NCBI RefSeq assembly: GCF_010725885.1 | Contig: NZ_AP022600.1 | Coordinates: 434,001-498,000, forward strand | Source: Mycolicibacterium tokaiense | Lineage (GTDB): Bacteria > Actinomycetota > Actinomycetes > Mycobacteriales > Mycobacteriaceae | Length of the DNA stretch: 64,000 bases | Direction: 5' to 3' | Part shown: piece after piece, positions 50,009 through 58,687 of the stretch | Layout: each line of letters opens with the position of its first letter | Numbering within the stretch: position 1 is the stretch's first letter | Notes under the pieces: model-generated | The model's database searches: none | The model's input: only the letters and a program-made list of their open reading frames with translations | Told to the model about the DNA's origin: nothing | Position numbers and translations under genes: made by a program

Positions 50009-51538
50009 GTGACCGACGTGAACGAACTAGTCCAGCATCACGACACCCCGGACCGCGTACCGGTCACCGATGACGTGGACAGCCGTGCGGCCGCACTCAT
50101 GGCCCGCCTCGCCGCGCGCGCAAGCGGACCGGATCCAGCTCCCGAGCCCGCGCTCAGCGCGTCGGTACCTGGTCCGTACGACGAGGACATCGCGCCACCG
50201 AGCCCCGAGCTTCCCCTCGAGGACACGCCCGCGGTCGAGGATCCCGCGTGGCCGTCGGAGGACCGGTCTCCCACCGGGCGGCGCATGGCCGCACCACCGT
50301 GGCAGTCACCCGTCGATCCGGTGCACGAAACCTTCCCCCCGCGGCCGGACCACGGCGTGCCTCTCGAGATCGCGACACATTCGCCCGCAACGGAATTCGA
50401 CGACAACCGGCAACCCGAACTTCATTCGGACCAGGCAACCGGTCCCCGTCCGCCGCTGCCGCCGCCGCCCGGCTGGATCCCGCTGCCTCCACCTCCGGGC
50501 TGGCCGGGGCAGACACTGTTGCCGCCTCCGGCCCGGCAGATCCCGCCGGCAAGATCGGCCGCCCACCGCGGTGTGCCCCCGGCTGTTGCCGAACCCCGGC
50601 TGCCGGTGACGCTGCCGGGTGGTCACCTCCGTGACATCACCACGTCCCCCGACGCGGACGAGGTGGCACCCCAGTTCGGCTGGCGCCGGGCCGTTTACCG
50701 CGCCACCAGGGGGCGGGTCAACCCCGGGGTGTCTGCGGTGGACCGGGAGTTGCAGACCCTGCTGAACACGGTCCGACAGCCGTTGGCCGGCGACTTCCGG
50801 GTCGCGGTGCTCTCGATCAAGGGGGGTGTCGGCAAGACCACCACCACCATCGGCCTCGGTTCGGCGTTTGCGATGGCGCGTTCCGATCGTGTGATCGCCG
50901 TCGACGCCAATCCCGACCGCGGCACGCTCGCCGAACGCATTTCGGACTCATCGACCACCTCGACGGTGCACGATCTGCTGCTGGATCCGAACGTCGCGCG
51001 GTACGCCGACGTCCGGCGACACACCCGGCTGGCCCCGAGCCGCCTCGAGGTACTGGCCAGCGTGCAGGATCCCGCGGTGGCGGAGGTTTTCGGTGAGAGC
51101 GACTACCGGCGCGCGATCGAGATCCTGCAGCCGCACTACAACATCATCCTCACGGATTGCGGAACCGGGATCATGCACTCGTCGATGGCGAGTGTGCTCG
51201 AGCTGGCGCACTCCCTGGTGCTGGTGAGCTCCCCGGCGGCGGATGCCGCGCGCAGCGCCGCGGCCACACTGGACTGGCTGACCCAGCACGGTCACGGGAC
51301 TCTGGCCCGGGAGTCGCACATGGTGTTCAGCGGCGTCCGGGCCGGCTCAGTGTCACCGGTGTTCGACGAGGTGTACCGCTACTTCGAAGCCAGAACCGGT
51401 TCTGTCCACGTCGTCCCGTTCGAATCGCACCTGGCCCGGGGCGCCGACGTGGACTTCTCCATGCTGTCACCGAATGCGGTGCGCGCGTACCTCGATCTCG
51501 CCGGCGCTGTGGCCGGCGGGTTCGCACGGGTGCGGTAG
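50009..51538 (+). CDS. espI: EspI-like MinD/ParA ATPase 2 (long form)
   Basis: A 509-residue protein. Residues 1-215 are low-complexity and Pro-rich (including PPPPGWIPLPPPPGWPGQ), then the MinD domain with VLSIKGGVGKTTTTIGLGSA (about 268-287) and VIAVDANPDRGTLAER, and the same HVVPFESHLARG end as the copy at 36421. A Pro-rich N-terminus plus MinD domain is the EspI layout of ESX-1. It follows mycP after 40 bases with AGGAG before its GTG. Having two EspI proteins in one locus is unusual. A strong terminator hairpin follows. Confidence 0.85.
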   Translation: MTDVNELVQHHDTPDRVPVTDDVDSRAAALMARLAARASGPDPAPEPALSASVPGPYDEDIAPPSPELPLEDTPAVEDPAWPSEDRSPTGRRMAAPPWQSPVDPVHETFPPRPDHGVPLEIATHSPATEFDDNRQPELHSDQATGPRPPLPPPPGWIPLPPPPGWPGQTLLPPPARQIPPARSAAHRGVPPAVAEPRLPVTLPGGHLRDITTSPDADEVAPQFGWRRAVYRATRGRVNPGVSAVDRELQTLLNTVRQPLAGDFRVAVLSIKGGVGKTTTTIGLGSAFAMARSDRVIAVDANPDRGTLAERISDSSTTSTVHDLLLDPNVARYADVRRHTRLAPSRLEVLASVQDPAVAEVFGESDYRRAIEILQPHYNIILTDCGTGIMHSSMASVLELAHSLVLVSSPAADAARSAAATLDWLTQHGHGTLARESHMVFSGVRAGSVSPVFDEVYRYFEARTGSVHVVPFESHLARGADVDFSMLSPNAVRAYLDLAGAVAGGFARVR

Positions 51539-51542
51539 AACT

Positions 51543-51572
51543 GCGCCCGGCGAGTGTCTACTCGCCGGGCGC
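51543..51572. terminator. Perfect 13-bp bidirectional hairpin
   Basis: Arms GCGCCCGGCGAGT (51543-51555) and 51560-51572 pair exactly around the loop GTCT. It sits between the stop of espI-2 (51538) and the stop of the convergent YbaB-like gene (51558), overlapping its last codons, and can serve both. Confidence 0.75.
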
Positions 51573-51866
51573 GGGGACGCTTCGGGCACGTTCACCGAAT
51601 TCCCTCAGCAGAAACACCTGTCGATCAACAACCAATTCGGCTGCGGTTCTCGAGATCTCGACGATCTGACCGGCCAGCGCGCCCGAGCCATCGCGGTAGG
51701 CGCGTTCGTGCAACCACAACCCGGTCAGAGCGCCCCACCCATCGACCCGCACGCGCACCGACCCGTCGGCGTTACTGACCTCCACCGACAGCGAGTTGAT
51801 CTGCTCATTGAGGTCCAGTACGAGGTCACGCTGCTCGACCAGACGGCTCGGAGAATCCGCGTTCAC
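51558..51866 (-). CDS. YbaB/EbfC-like ESX accessory protein
   Basis: A 102-residue protein: DLNEQINSLSVEVSNADGSVRVRVDGWGALTGLWLHERAY then a helix with LAGQIVEISRTAAELVVDRQVFLLREF. The V.V..DG.G.LTGL.L pattern is the YbaB core, like EspL-type proteins near EspI/EspK in ESX-1. GTG 51866 overlaps the upstream stop by 4 bases. Probable cytosolic stabilising or regulatory partner of ESX substrates; DNA binding is also possible. Confidence 0.7.
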   Translation of the reverse strand: MNADSPSRLVEQRDLVLDLNEQINSLSVEVSNADGSVRVRVDGWGALTGLWLHERAYRDGSGALAGQIVEISRTAAELVVDRQVFLLREFGERARSVPAPGE

Positions 51867-52180
51867 AGGGGACCCGACCAGTCGTCGTCCTCGTCGCCGT
51901 CGAACTCGGTGAGCCCGGCTTCGGTGCGTTCCAGGTCAGCGGCTGTGGCGAGGTCCAGCCCCTGGATGACCTCCGGGCTGACCCCGTGGGCCACCAGATC
52001 TTGGCGGCGCGAGACCTGCAGGCGCTGGGCCGAGAGCTGACAGAGCAGAAAGATCTCGGCCGCCAATTCCGCTGCAGGCCGCCCGAGTTCGCGTTCGTGG
52101 ATCGTGAGGCCCACCGGGAGGCCGCGTTCGGTGGTGCGCACGGCAATACCGCCACCTGGGGAACGCAGGGCGCCGTTCAT
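51863..52180 (-). CDS. Second small YbaB-like protein
   Basis: A 105-residue protein. GGGIAVRTTERGLPVGLTIHERELGRPAAELAAEIFLLCQLSAQRLQ again has YbaB-like strand-strand-helix order, followed by LVAHGVSPEVIQGLDL and an acidic tail (FDGDEDDDW). It is coupled to the gene at 51558 by a 4-base overlap, so the two may form a heterodimer. ATG 52180. The identity to named ESX proteins is too weak to assign a symbol. Confidence 0.65.
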   Translation of the reverse strand: MNGALRSPGGGIAVRTTERGLPVGLTIHERELGRPAAELAAEIFLLCQLSAQRLQVSRRQDLVAHGVSPEVIQGLDLATAADLERTEAGLTEFDGDEDDDWSGPL

Positions 52181-52214
52181 GTCAGTGACCTCTTTCGGGA
52201 TTTACCGTACTGAC

Positions 52215-52499
52215 CTATGACCGTTGTGACGCAATACTTTTCGCCGCAATTCGCAGCTCCTCTGTCACGATCGTACGCCACCGTGCGCGTCCGGCGCGGC
52301 GACGATCCGACCCGGGTTCGACCACCACGATACGATCGCGCCGGTACCTGACGGCAGTCCGCTCCCGAAAGGCACAGAACGCGCGGCGGAGTCGACTCGC
52401 CCGGCGATCTGCACCCAGCCGAGCCACGGGCTCCTCGCCAATGGATGACACGAGATACAGACCGGGGCGATTGGTCGCTGGCATAACTTCATGGTGCAC
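52215..52499 (-). CDS. Possible small basic protein
   Basis: A 94-codon frame (GTG 52499, or ATG 52484, MPATNRPGLYLVSSIGEEPV) ending 34 bases before the YbaB pair. It is Arg-rich after residue 30 (RLRRAFCAFRERTAVRYRRDR). No ribosome site or homologue was recognised; it is listed because it is in line with the YbaB pair and fills an otherwise empty stretch. The rest of the 385 bases between 52181 and 52565 shows nothing else recognisable. Confidence 0.3.
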   Translation of the reverse strand: MHHEVMPATNRPGLYLVSSIGEEPVARLGADRRASRLRRAFCAFRERTAVRYRRDRIVVVEPGSDRRRAGRARWRTIVTEELRIAAKSIASQRS

Positions 52500-52565
52500 C
52501 GCTGGACCGGAGGGATCTTGGAGATCACGTGGAGATTGTGCAGAGATCGTCCGGCGAATGGACTG

Positions 52566-53687
52566 TCAACGCGCGACGGTCATCACCCTACTGGTTGTCA
52601 CGGTAGCCGGATCCATGGCGAGCCAGGTGGCCTCGGTCTCGGCCTCCGCGTCGGCGCAGGCATCCGGACCGACGAAGACCACCACGTTGTTGCCGGGCCC
52701 CTGGGTGCTGGGGAACATCAACCCCTCGACATGCTCAGGGAAGGCGTACCGCACGTACTCGGTGAACACCTGGGTGGGCACGTAGTCGATGTGCTCCCGG
52801 CCGTCAAGTTCGACCGGCAACGTGACATCACCGACGAACTGCTGCAGGAACCGCAGGCCGAAGTACTGCACCCGCCCGGCAGGATCGAAGATGCTGGGGG
52901 GCTGCGGAATGTTGGTCAAATCGATCAGCCTGATGGGCCGTGTCGGAGTGAACTCCGCAGTGACCACGTACCGGTACGAGGTGTGTGAGCCGGCCTCGGC
53001 GATGGCCGTGGCCCGGTCGGTGGCGCCGTAGAAGATGCTGATACCCGCGGGGCTCATGCGATTGGCCGCCGCCCGGTCCGCCGGCGGCGGCCCCAGCTCC
53101 GCCGCATGCACCCACTGCGCTGCTTCGCTTTCCGACAGAGCCATGCGAGCGCGGTACAGCGGCACCGGGCAGGACACCGGCCACACCTGCTCGGTGTGCT
53201 GACCCACATCGGAAACCACCTCGAGCAGCCGTTCGGCGGTCATGCCACCGGAGCCGGTGGGACTGCTGGCGAAGAAGTACCGCATCTCGTACTTCACCAG
53301 GTGCTTGAACGTCTCCCAGCCGTCGGAGAGCTGCTCGATCTGGCTGCCCTCCCGGTGGTCACGACGCCACCACGTTGTGGTGCCGCTCAATCCGGCGGCG
53401 ACGTCTTCACTCAGACCGGAGTGAGTGACACCCGCAGCGGCCAGGATCTCGCGGGCGACCGCCCGCGGCGTCTGCTCGGCGGTGGAACCGTTGGTGGCTC
53501 CGGGCTGAAAATGCAGGTCGACGCCCACCTGCAGGGCCGCCATGAACGCGTCGAAGGCGAGGGCGATGGGTGTGGGAGCCTGCGCCACCGGGGTGCAGTA
53601 GTGACACTGCAGTCGCGTCGCGTTTTGCTGGATGTGAGTGCGCAGGAAGAGATCGGACACATGCGACGGGCAGACCGCGGTCAGCAT
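52566..53687 (-). CDS. HEPN/RES-domain protein, predicted NAD+-consuming enzyme
   Basis: A 373-residue protein. A zinc-ribbon-like start (C-x2-H ... CHYC, about Cys6, His9, Cys28, Cys31) and a helical region to about residue 160 resemble the N-terminal domain paired with RES in HEPN/RES proteins. The RES domain follows: LYRARM (Arg179/181), IFYGATDRATAIAEAG (Glu231) and LMFPSTQG (Ser327), the three residues for which the family is named. RES enzymes such as the MbcT toxin degrade NAD+ by phosphorolysis or hydrolysis. ATG 53687 was chosen for the GGGAGG upstream. It starts 33 bases after the WS/DGAT stop, so it may be read through from the mce operon. No antitoxin gene is evident. Confidence 0.8.
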   Translation of the reverse strand: MLTAVCPSHVSDLFLRTHIQQNATRLQCHYCTPVAQAPTPIALAFDAFMAALQVGVDLHFQPGATNGSTAEQTPRAVAREILAAAGVTHSGLSEDVAAGLSGTTTWWRRDHREGSQIEQLSDGWETFKHLVKYEMRYFFASSPTGSGGMTAERLLEVVSDVGQHTEQVWPVSCPVPLYRARMALSESEAAQWVHAAELGPPPADRAAANRMSPAGISIFYGATDRATAIAEAGSHTSYRYVVTAEFTPTRPIRLIDLTNIPQPPSIFDPAGRVQYFGLRFLQQFVGDVTLPVELDGREHIDYVPTQVFTEYVRYAFPEHVEGLMFPSTQGPGNNVVVFVGPDACADAEAETEATWLAMDPATVTTSRVMTVAR

Positions 53688-53720
53688 GGCGCACAACACC
53701 TCCCGATCCAGAGAATAGGC

Positions 53721-54944
53721 TCAGCTCAGGGCGTGGTCCAGTCGATCCACGTAATCATCGATGTCACCGACCGATTCGGCACCGTGCACACTGATCGCCA
53801 CCACATCACCGAGACCGTGCACGCCGTGCACCAGCGACATCATCGGCGACAGCCCCGGGTAGCCTGCGGTGAACAACACCCGGGCCGCGCCGAAGAACAG
53901 GTCGGCCGGCCCGCGGTTCACGCTTGTCACCACCGTGTTGCCCGTGACCGCCGCCGGGCGGACGCTCGGGTCGAACTGCTGCACACCCCAACGCAACAGC
54001 GGTGCGGGTACCGCGGCGAAGGAGCGTCGGGCAGCCAGCGCCGCGGGGTGATCTGCCCGCGCCCTGGCCGCGGCCAGATCGGCGGCGATCAGCGCGTGCC
54101 GATCGGGTTGGCCGGGGTACAGCCCCACCCCGACGTTGCCGAAGTGGTTTCGTGCAGCACGGTTACCGCTGTGCGCCATCGGCACCTCCGCCGCCAGTTG
54201 CGAGACATCGGCACCACGCTCGCCCAGGTAGCCTGCAAGCGCGGTGCCCACGGCGGACAGCGCGGCGACGGTGACGGTGGGCCCGTGCAAGGCGCTCCGG
54301 GTCCTGAGGAGAGTGCGACCATGCCGCCTTCCCGCGGGAGCAGCGTTGCTCAGCAGAGGCGGGCGCGGCGCCGGGGGCGGCATCAGCACCCCGGCAGCGA
54401 CATCGCGCAGTTGTTGCCGGTGCGCACGCGCCGCGGTCACCGAACGGGCCAGCAGGCTACCGCGGCGGCCCACGATCACCGGGGCGACGGGCTCCGCACG
54501 GCCGAACAGCCACCCCGCCAGGGCGGCACTGCGGGTACCGTCGGCCAGGGCGTGCGACATCTGCAGCGCGACAACGGTGGCCGCGCCCGACGCACCGGGT
54601 GCGCCGTCGACGGGGGTGAACACATGCAGCCGCCACGCAGCCTCTCTGGGGTCCAGGGATTGCTCGCCCAGCATTGTGACGGCGTGCAGGCACGCGCCCC
54701 AGGTCATCCCGCCGTGTTCGACGAACGCCGGCACGTCGGCGAACACCCAGCGCGGCGCCAGCGCCGGGTGCTCGTCGAAGATCCGCAGGCGCAGATCGTG
54801 GCACACCGCGGCCCGCCGCCGGACTTGCGCCAACACCGGGCCTGCCGCGGGGGCACCGTCGAAGACATAGACCAGTACCTGGTCATTGGGGATCTTCGCC
54901 GACAGCCAGTACGACTGGGCGTCGACCGCGGCGAGCCTGCTCAC
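53721..54944 (-). CDS. WS/DGAT-like wax ester synthase/acyltransferase
   Basis: A 407-residue protein. MSRLAAVDAQSYWLSAKIPNDQ is the WS/DGAT opening, MSHALADGTRSAAL contains the HxxxDG motif (the classical HHxxxDG has Ser in place of the first His), and SVNRGPADLFFGAARVLFTAGYPGLSPMMSLVHGV corresponds to the conserved C-terminal block. The family makes wax esters or triacylglycerol from acyl-CoA. It overlaps the alpha/beta hydrolase stop by 4 bases (GTG start), making it the end of the mce transcript. Confidence 0.75.
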   Translation of the reverse strand: MSRLAAVDAQSYWLSAKIPNDQVLVYVFDGAPAAGPVLAQVRRRAAVCHDLRLRIFDEHPALAPRWVFADVPAFVEHGGMTWGACLHAVTMLGEQSLDPREAAWRLHVFTPVDGAPGASGAATVVALQMSHALADGTRSAALAGWLFGRAEPVAPVIVGRRGSLLARSVTAARAHRQQLRDVAAGVLMPPPAPRPPLLSNAAPAGRRHGRTLLRTRSALHGPTVTVAALSAVGTALAGYLGERGADVSQLAAEVPMAHSGNRAARNHFGNVGVGLYPGQPDRHALIAADLAAARARADHPAALAARRSFAAVPAPLLRWGVQQFDPSVRPAAVTGNTVVTSVNRGPADLFFGAARVLFTAGYPGLSPMMSLVHGVHGLGDVVAISVHGAESVGDIDDYVDRLDHALS

Positions 54945-55846
54945 CGCCCCGCTGTGAAGTCGGCGATCAGGGCGGCCACCGCATCAGGCTGTTCGAGCTG
55001 CAGGAAATGTCCTGCGTCGGCGACGATCTGGGAACGGCTGCCCTCGGGCAGGATCCTGGCGACCCATTCGGTGTAGTCGGCGGAGGCACAGCCGTCGTCG
55101 CGGCCATGGAGGTAGAGCACGGGTATCTGTGGCGCCGAGAGCCAATGTCGGTGCAACTCGGCATACTGCTGCGGCGGGGTGTAGTTGCGCACCGTGGCCC
55201 GGTAGGGGCCCAACGCAGCGCGCCACCGCCGTGGTGCGCCGATGGCCGCCACGACGTGGCGCAGGTCTTCACCTGCGTCGTACCCGGGTGACCACTGCCG
55301 CCACAGTCGGGGCACCACCCAGTTTGCGGAACGTTCAGGCAGCCAGGGTAATTGGAAGTACATGATGTACCAGCTCCGCATGAGCTGGTGAGGAAGGCGG
55401 GCGGCCAAGCGGGCCGGATGGGGAACACGACCGAGGGGCCGGAACGACGCCGCGGGCGGCACCGACATGATGACGGCCCGGCGGAACGGGGTGTCCGGCA
55501 TGGCCGCCAGCCCGGTGGCCGCGATGGCGCCCCAGTCATGGCCGATCAACAGATCGTCGGGTGCCGCACCCACAGCGTCGCGCACCCGTAGCGCGTCGTC
55601 CATCAGCGCACCCACATGGTAGGCGCCGTCGACCGGGAAACCCGACGGCGCATAACCACGCATCATGGGGGCCACCACCCGGTAGCCCGCGGCCACCAGA
55701 AGCGGAGCCAACTTGCGCCAGCCGAAGGCGGTGTCGGGAAAACCGTGCAGGCACAACGCCATCGGCGCGGTGTCCGGCCCCCACGTCAACGCCTTGAGGG
55801 TCACTCCCGAAGCGGCGACCTCGATCCAGCGGGCGTCGGTGGTCAT
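54941..55846 (-). CDS. Alpha/beta hydrolase, epoxide hydrolase-like
   Basis: A 301-residue alpha/beta hydrolase. The oxyanion motif is LCLHGFPDTAFGW, the nucleophile elbow GHDWGA puts Asp at residue 104 as in epoxide hydrolases and dehalogenases, and the acid and base are in LYLHGRDDG and DAGHFLQLEQPD. Residue spacing is normal. It follows the second Mce-associated gene by 7 bases and overlaps the WS/DGAT start. Lipid-derived epoxide or ester substrates are plausible from the context. Confidence 0.85.
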   Translation of the reverse strand: MTTDARWIEVAASGVTLKALTWGPDTAPMALCLHGFPDTAFGWRKLAPLLVAAGYRVVAPMMRGYAPSGFPVDGAYHVGALMDDALRVRDAVGAAPDDLLIGHDWGAIAATGLAAMPDTPFRRAVIMSVPPAASFRPLGRVPHPARLAARLPHQLMRSWYIMYFQLPWLPERSANWVVPRLWRQWSPGYDAGEDLRHVVAAIGAPRRWRAALGPYRATVRNYTPPQQYAELHRHWLSAPQIPVLYLHGRDDGCASADYTEWVARILPEGSRSQIVADAGHFLQLEQPDAVAALIADFTAGR

Positions 55847-55853
55847 GGCTGAC

Positions 55854-56570
55854 TCAGACCGGATTAAATTCGGAGATCAGCCAGCGATCCCCCACCCGGT
55901 CCATGGTGACCTGGACGCTGGAGGTGGTCGCGGTGGGCGCGTCGGCCCCCACCACCACGGTCTGGTTGACGAAGACCAGGACCACGGCTTTGTTGGGCTC
56001 GGCAGACACCGACGCCGCGGCGGGCACGGTGGCCGTTGCGGAGATCTGCTTTTCCTTGGAACCCGGGATCACCACGTCGTTGATCAGCTGGGTGTAGGAA
56101 TCGCGGAACTCACCCGTGAGCAGATCCCGGGCAGAACCGAGGTCCTGCTCCACCGTATCCGGTTGATAGGACAGCAGTTTCACGGTGGCATCCTTGGCCA
56201 CCTGGACCGATTCGATGCGAACCACGTCTTCGCTGCGCACCGAGTTGTCGAGCCACTTGAGGTATCCGGCCACCCCGCCGAGAACGAGGGCCAGCGCGGG
56301 CAACACGGCGAACACGAGCACCCGGGGCCAGGTGCTGCGGGTCTCCTCCGCGGGCGTAACCGCCTCGGACGTGGCCGGCTCCTGGATATCTGTCGGCTCT
56401 TGGACATCGGCCGGCTCATCGACCTCCGACGACTCGTCGACCTCCGACGGCTGCAGCTCCTGGGCGGTGCTGTCGGTCAATTCGCCAGAATCCGTGGTGG
56501 TTTCGGTGGGCACGCCGGTGGAATCCTCGGCGGTGGTGTCGTCGTTGATCTTCTTGTCCTCGGTGCTCAC
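55854..56570 (-). CDS. Mce-associated membrane protein (Mam), second
   Basis: A 238-residue protein. An acidic, Thr/Ser/Pro-rich cytosolic N-terminus (1-82) is followed by one transmembrane helix (VLVFAVLPALALVLGGVAGYL) and an NTF2-like periplasmic domain ending DRVGDRWLISEFNPV, the usual Mam layout. Mam proteins stabilise or accompany Mce lipid importers. ATG 56570 overlaps the previous gene by 4 bases. Confidence 0.85.
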   Translation of the reverse strand: MSTEDKKINDDTTAEDSTGVPTETTTDSGELTDSTAQELQPSEVDESSEVDEPADVQEPTDIQEPATSEAVTPAEETRSTWPRVLVFAVLPALALVLGGVAGYLKWLDNSVRSEDVVRIESVQVAKDATVKLLSYQPDTVEQDLGSARDLLTGEFRDSYTQLINDVVIPGSKEKQISATATVPAAASVSAEPNKAVVLVFVNQTVVVGADAPTATTSSVQVTMDRVGDRWLISEFNPV

Positions 56571-57259
56571 GGCACGAACTCCACGTTCGACACCTTGGTG
56601 TCCTCACCCACCTTCTTGACCGAGATCCGCATCCGCCAGGCCCGCGGTTCCTGTTCGGGCGCGCCGACATTGGAGGTTCGCACCGTGATGGCGACCAGGA
56701 CCTGCGCCCCTTCGGCGTCCTCGGACTCCAGCCCGGCAGAAGTCACCTCACCGACGGACCTGGACTGGGCCTGGCGCACCACGTCCACGAACGGTTGGGT
56801 GCGAGAGGAGAAGTCGTCGTAGAACGAGTCGGTCGCCGAATCCAGGATGCGTTGCACGTCGGCGTCCACGGTAGCGACGTCGATGGTGGTCAGGTTCAGG
56901 GCAGCCTGCCTGCCCACCTGGAGAAAGACGTCGCGTTGCTCAGCGAGTTGGCGCGACTCAGCGGTGCGATAGCCCAGCCAGCCGACTGTGGCACCCAGCG
57001 CCAGCACCACCACCACACCGATGACGGCGGCCAACTTCACCGGCGACATCGGCTCTTTGGCCGCGACCGGCGCAGCCGGTGTCTCGGCACCGTCGGTCTC
57101 GGGGAAGTCCTCGACCTCTGACTCGCTGGTCGCGCTGTCTTCTACATCGTCTCGAGGCGATTCCGTCGCACCCTCCGGGGCTTCGTCGGCCTCGGAGGTC
57201 TCCGGATCACCGGGGTCCCCCTTCAGCTTCCCTTCGGGGGCAGCAGCATCGTCTGCCAT
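56567..57259 (-). CDS. Mce-associated membrane protein (Mam), first
   Basis: A 230-residue protein with an acidic N-terminal region (GDPGDPETSEADEAPEG), one transmembrane helix (KLAAVIGVVVVLALGATVGWLGY, about 75-97) and a periplasmic domain (LNLTTIDVATVDADVQRILD, FYDDFSSRTQPFVDVV, ending VEFVP). ATG 57259 lies inside the mceF 3' end (37-base overlap). Long upstream in-frame extension was rejected because it only reads mceF in another frame. Role as for the following Mam gene. Confidence 0.85.
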   Translation of the reverse strand: MADDAAAPEGKLKGDPGDPETSEADEAPEGATESPRDDVEDSATSESEVEDFPETDGAETPAAPVAAKEPMSPVKLAAVIGVVVVLALGATVGWLGYRTAESRQLAEQRDVFLQVGRQAALNLTTIDVATVDADVQRILDSATDSFYDDFSSRTQPFVDVVRQAQSRSVGEVTSAGLESEDAEGAQVLVAITVRTSNVGAPEQEPRAWRMRISVKKVGEDTKVSNVEFVP

Positions 57260-58686
57260 GTTTGCTCCTCTGCGGCGCCGCGGGCCAGATCGGCTTGCTT
57301 GTACACATGCCCGTCGGGTCCAACGTACGTGCCGGTGTTCGGGTCGTATTCGGCGGCTGCGATAGGCGGCAGCGCCGGAGCGGGCGGCGGCGCGGCTTCT
57401 GCAGGTGGCATACCCGGCGGGACGTCGGGGATGGCCTGACCCGAGTTGGTGGCGTTCGGGTCGCCCTTCCAGTTGAAGCCGTTGTTCAGCGGGGCGTACA
57501 CCTCGTCGCTCTCGCATTCGCGCACCGACGCCGCACGTTTGCCCGGGACCGTCACACAGGGGACGTTGCGGGCGCCGCGCACGTTGAACGACGAGTCCTG
57601 GGGGATGCGACAGTACAGGTTGCCCGCCACCCGATCCGGAGAGTCCACCGCCGCGGGCGGACGCTGCTGCTGCGCGGGCAGGAAGCCGGTGGTGCAGGGG
57701 GGCGGCAGGTTGAGGTTCAGGTTGAAGCTCAGGTAGGCGCCCTTGTAGTCCTGCTTGGTGTGCCGGTTGGCCACACCCGTGGCCGAGGTGACCGCGGTGC
57801 CCTGCGGCAGCAGTACCAGCAGTTGCTCCAGGTTGGGCTGATAGGTGATGGCCACCTCGCCCACGCTCACCAGGTTGGCCAACAGCACCGGCAACGACGG
57901 CTGCAGGCGGTCGAACAGAGCGCGCACCTCGTCAGCGGCTCCCGACCCCTCGTTCAGCACGCCGCGGACCGCGGGATCCTGATCACGCAGCTGCCCGGTG
58001 ATGCTGTCCAGGTGCGCCGCCCAGGCTTGGATGGAGTCGGCGGTATCGGTCTGCGAATCCAGGACGGGCTCAGACTCATCGATCAGCGCGGTCAATTCGT
58101 CCAGGTTGGCGCGGGCGTCGATCGCCAGCGACGTCGACCCCTTGATGAAGCGGTTGATTTCAGGGCCCAGACCGCCGATGGCGATGTACGCCTCGTCGAT
58201 CGCCGTCGTGAGGTTGTCGTTCGGGATCGCTTGCAGACCACGGTTCGTCGCGTCGAGCAGCGTGTTCACGTCGGTGGGCACCGAGGTGCGGTCCATCGGG
58301 ATCACGTCACCGTCGGCGAGGTTCGGGCCGTCGCCGTTGCGGGGCAACAGCGTGATGTACTGCTCGCCGACCGCCGACTGGCTGTGCACCTCGGCGTCCA
58401 GATCGGCGGGGATCTTCTGGTTCGACCGCAGCACCAGCGTGGCCGCGACACCGTCGTCGGTCAGGCGCACATCTTCGATGCGGCCCACCTCGGTGCCCCG
58501 ATAGGTCACGTTGCCGCGCTGGTAGATGCCTGCGGCCTCGGGCAGTTCGATGGTGACCCGGTACTCCCCGACACCGAACAGCATGGCGGGCAGGTTGATG
58601 AAGTTGAAGATCATCACTGCGCCGGCGGTCACCGCGATCAGGATGAAGATCATCAGCTGCGTCAGGATCTTCTTGCTCAGATGCAT
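57223..58686 (-). CDS. mceF: MceF, Mce lipid-import subunit
   Basis: A 487-residue Mce protein with an N-terminal transmembrane helix (LMIFILIAVTAGAVMIFNFI), an MlaD-type domain (YRVTIELPEAAGIYQRGNVTYRGTEVGRI, QSAVGEQYITLLP) and a long helical tail (about 145-300), then a C-terminal region with CRIPQDSSF and ECESDEVYAPL, typical of MceF. It is the last of the six Mce subunits, 1 base after mceE. The tail extends into the periplasm as part of the lipid tunnel. Confidence 0.9.
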   Translation of the reverse strand: MHLSKKILTQLMIFILIAVTAGAVMIFNFINLPAMLFGVGEYRVTIELPEAAGIYQRGNVTYRGTEVGRIEDVRLTDDGVAATLVLRSNQKIPADLDAEVHSQSAVGEQYITLLPRNGDGPNLADGDVIPMDRTSVPTDVNTLLDATNRGLQAIPNDNLTTAIDEAYIAIGGLGPEINRFIKGSTSLAIDARANLDELTALIDESEPVLDSQTDTADSIQAWAAHLDSITGQLRDQDPAVRGVLNEGSGAADEVRALFDRLQPSLPVLLANLVSVGEVAITYQPNLEQLLVLLPQGTAVTSATGVANRHTKQDYKGAYLSFNLNLNLPPPCTTGFLPAQQQRPPAAVDSPDRVAGNLYCRIPQDSSFNVRGARNVPCVTVPGKRAASVRECESDEVYAPLNNGFNWKGDPNATNSGQAIPDVPPGMPPAEAAPPPAPALPPIAAAEYDPNTGTYVGPDGHVYKQADLARGAAEEQTWQTMLLPPKGS

Positions 58687-58687
58687 G

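Noticed and set aside
53106..55076. A 656-codon rightward frame
   Set aside because: Antisense to the RES, WS/DGAT and hydrolase genes, all of which have clear family motifs.
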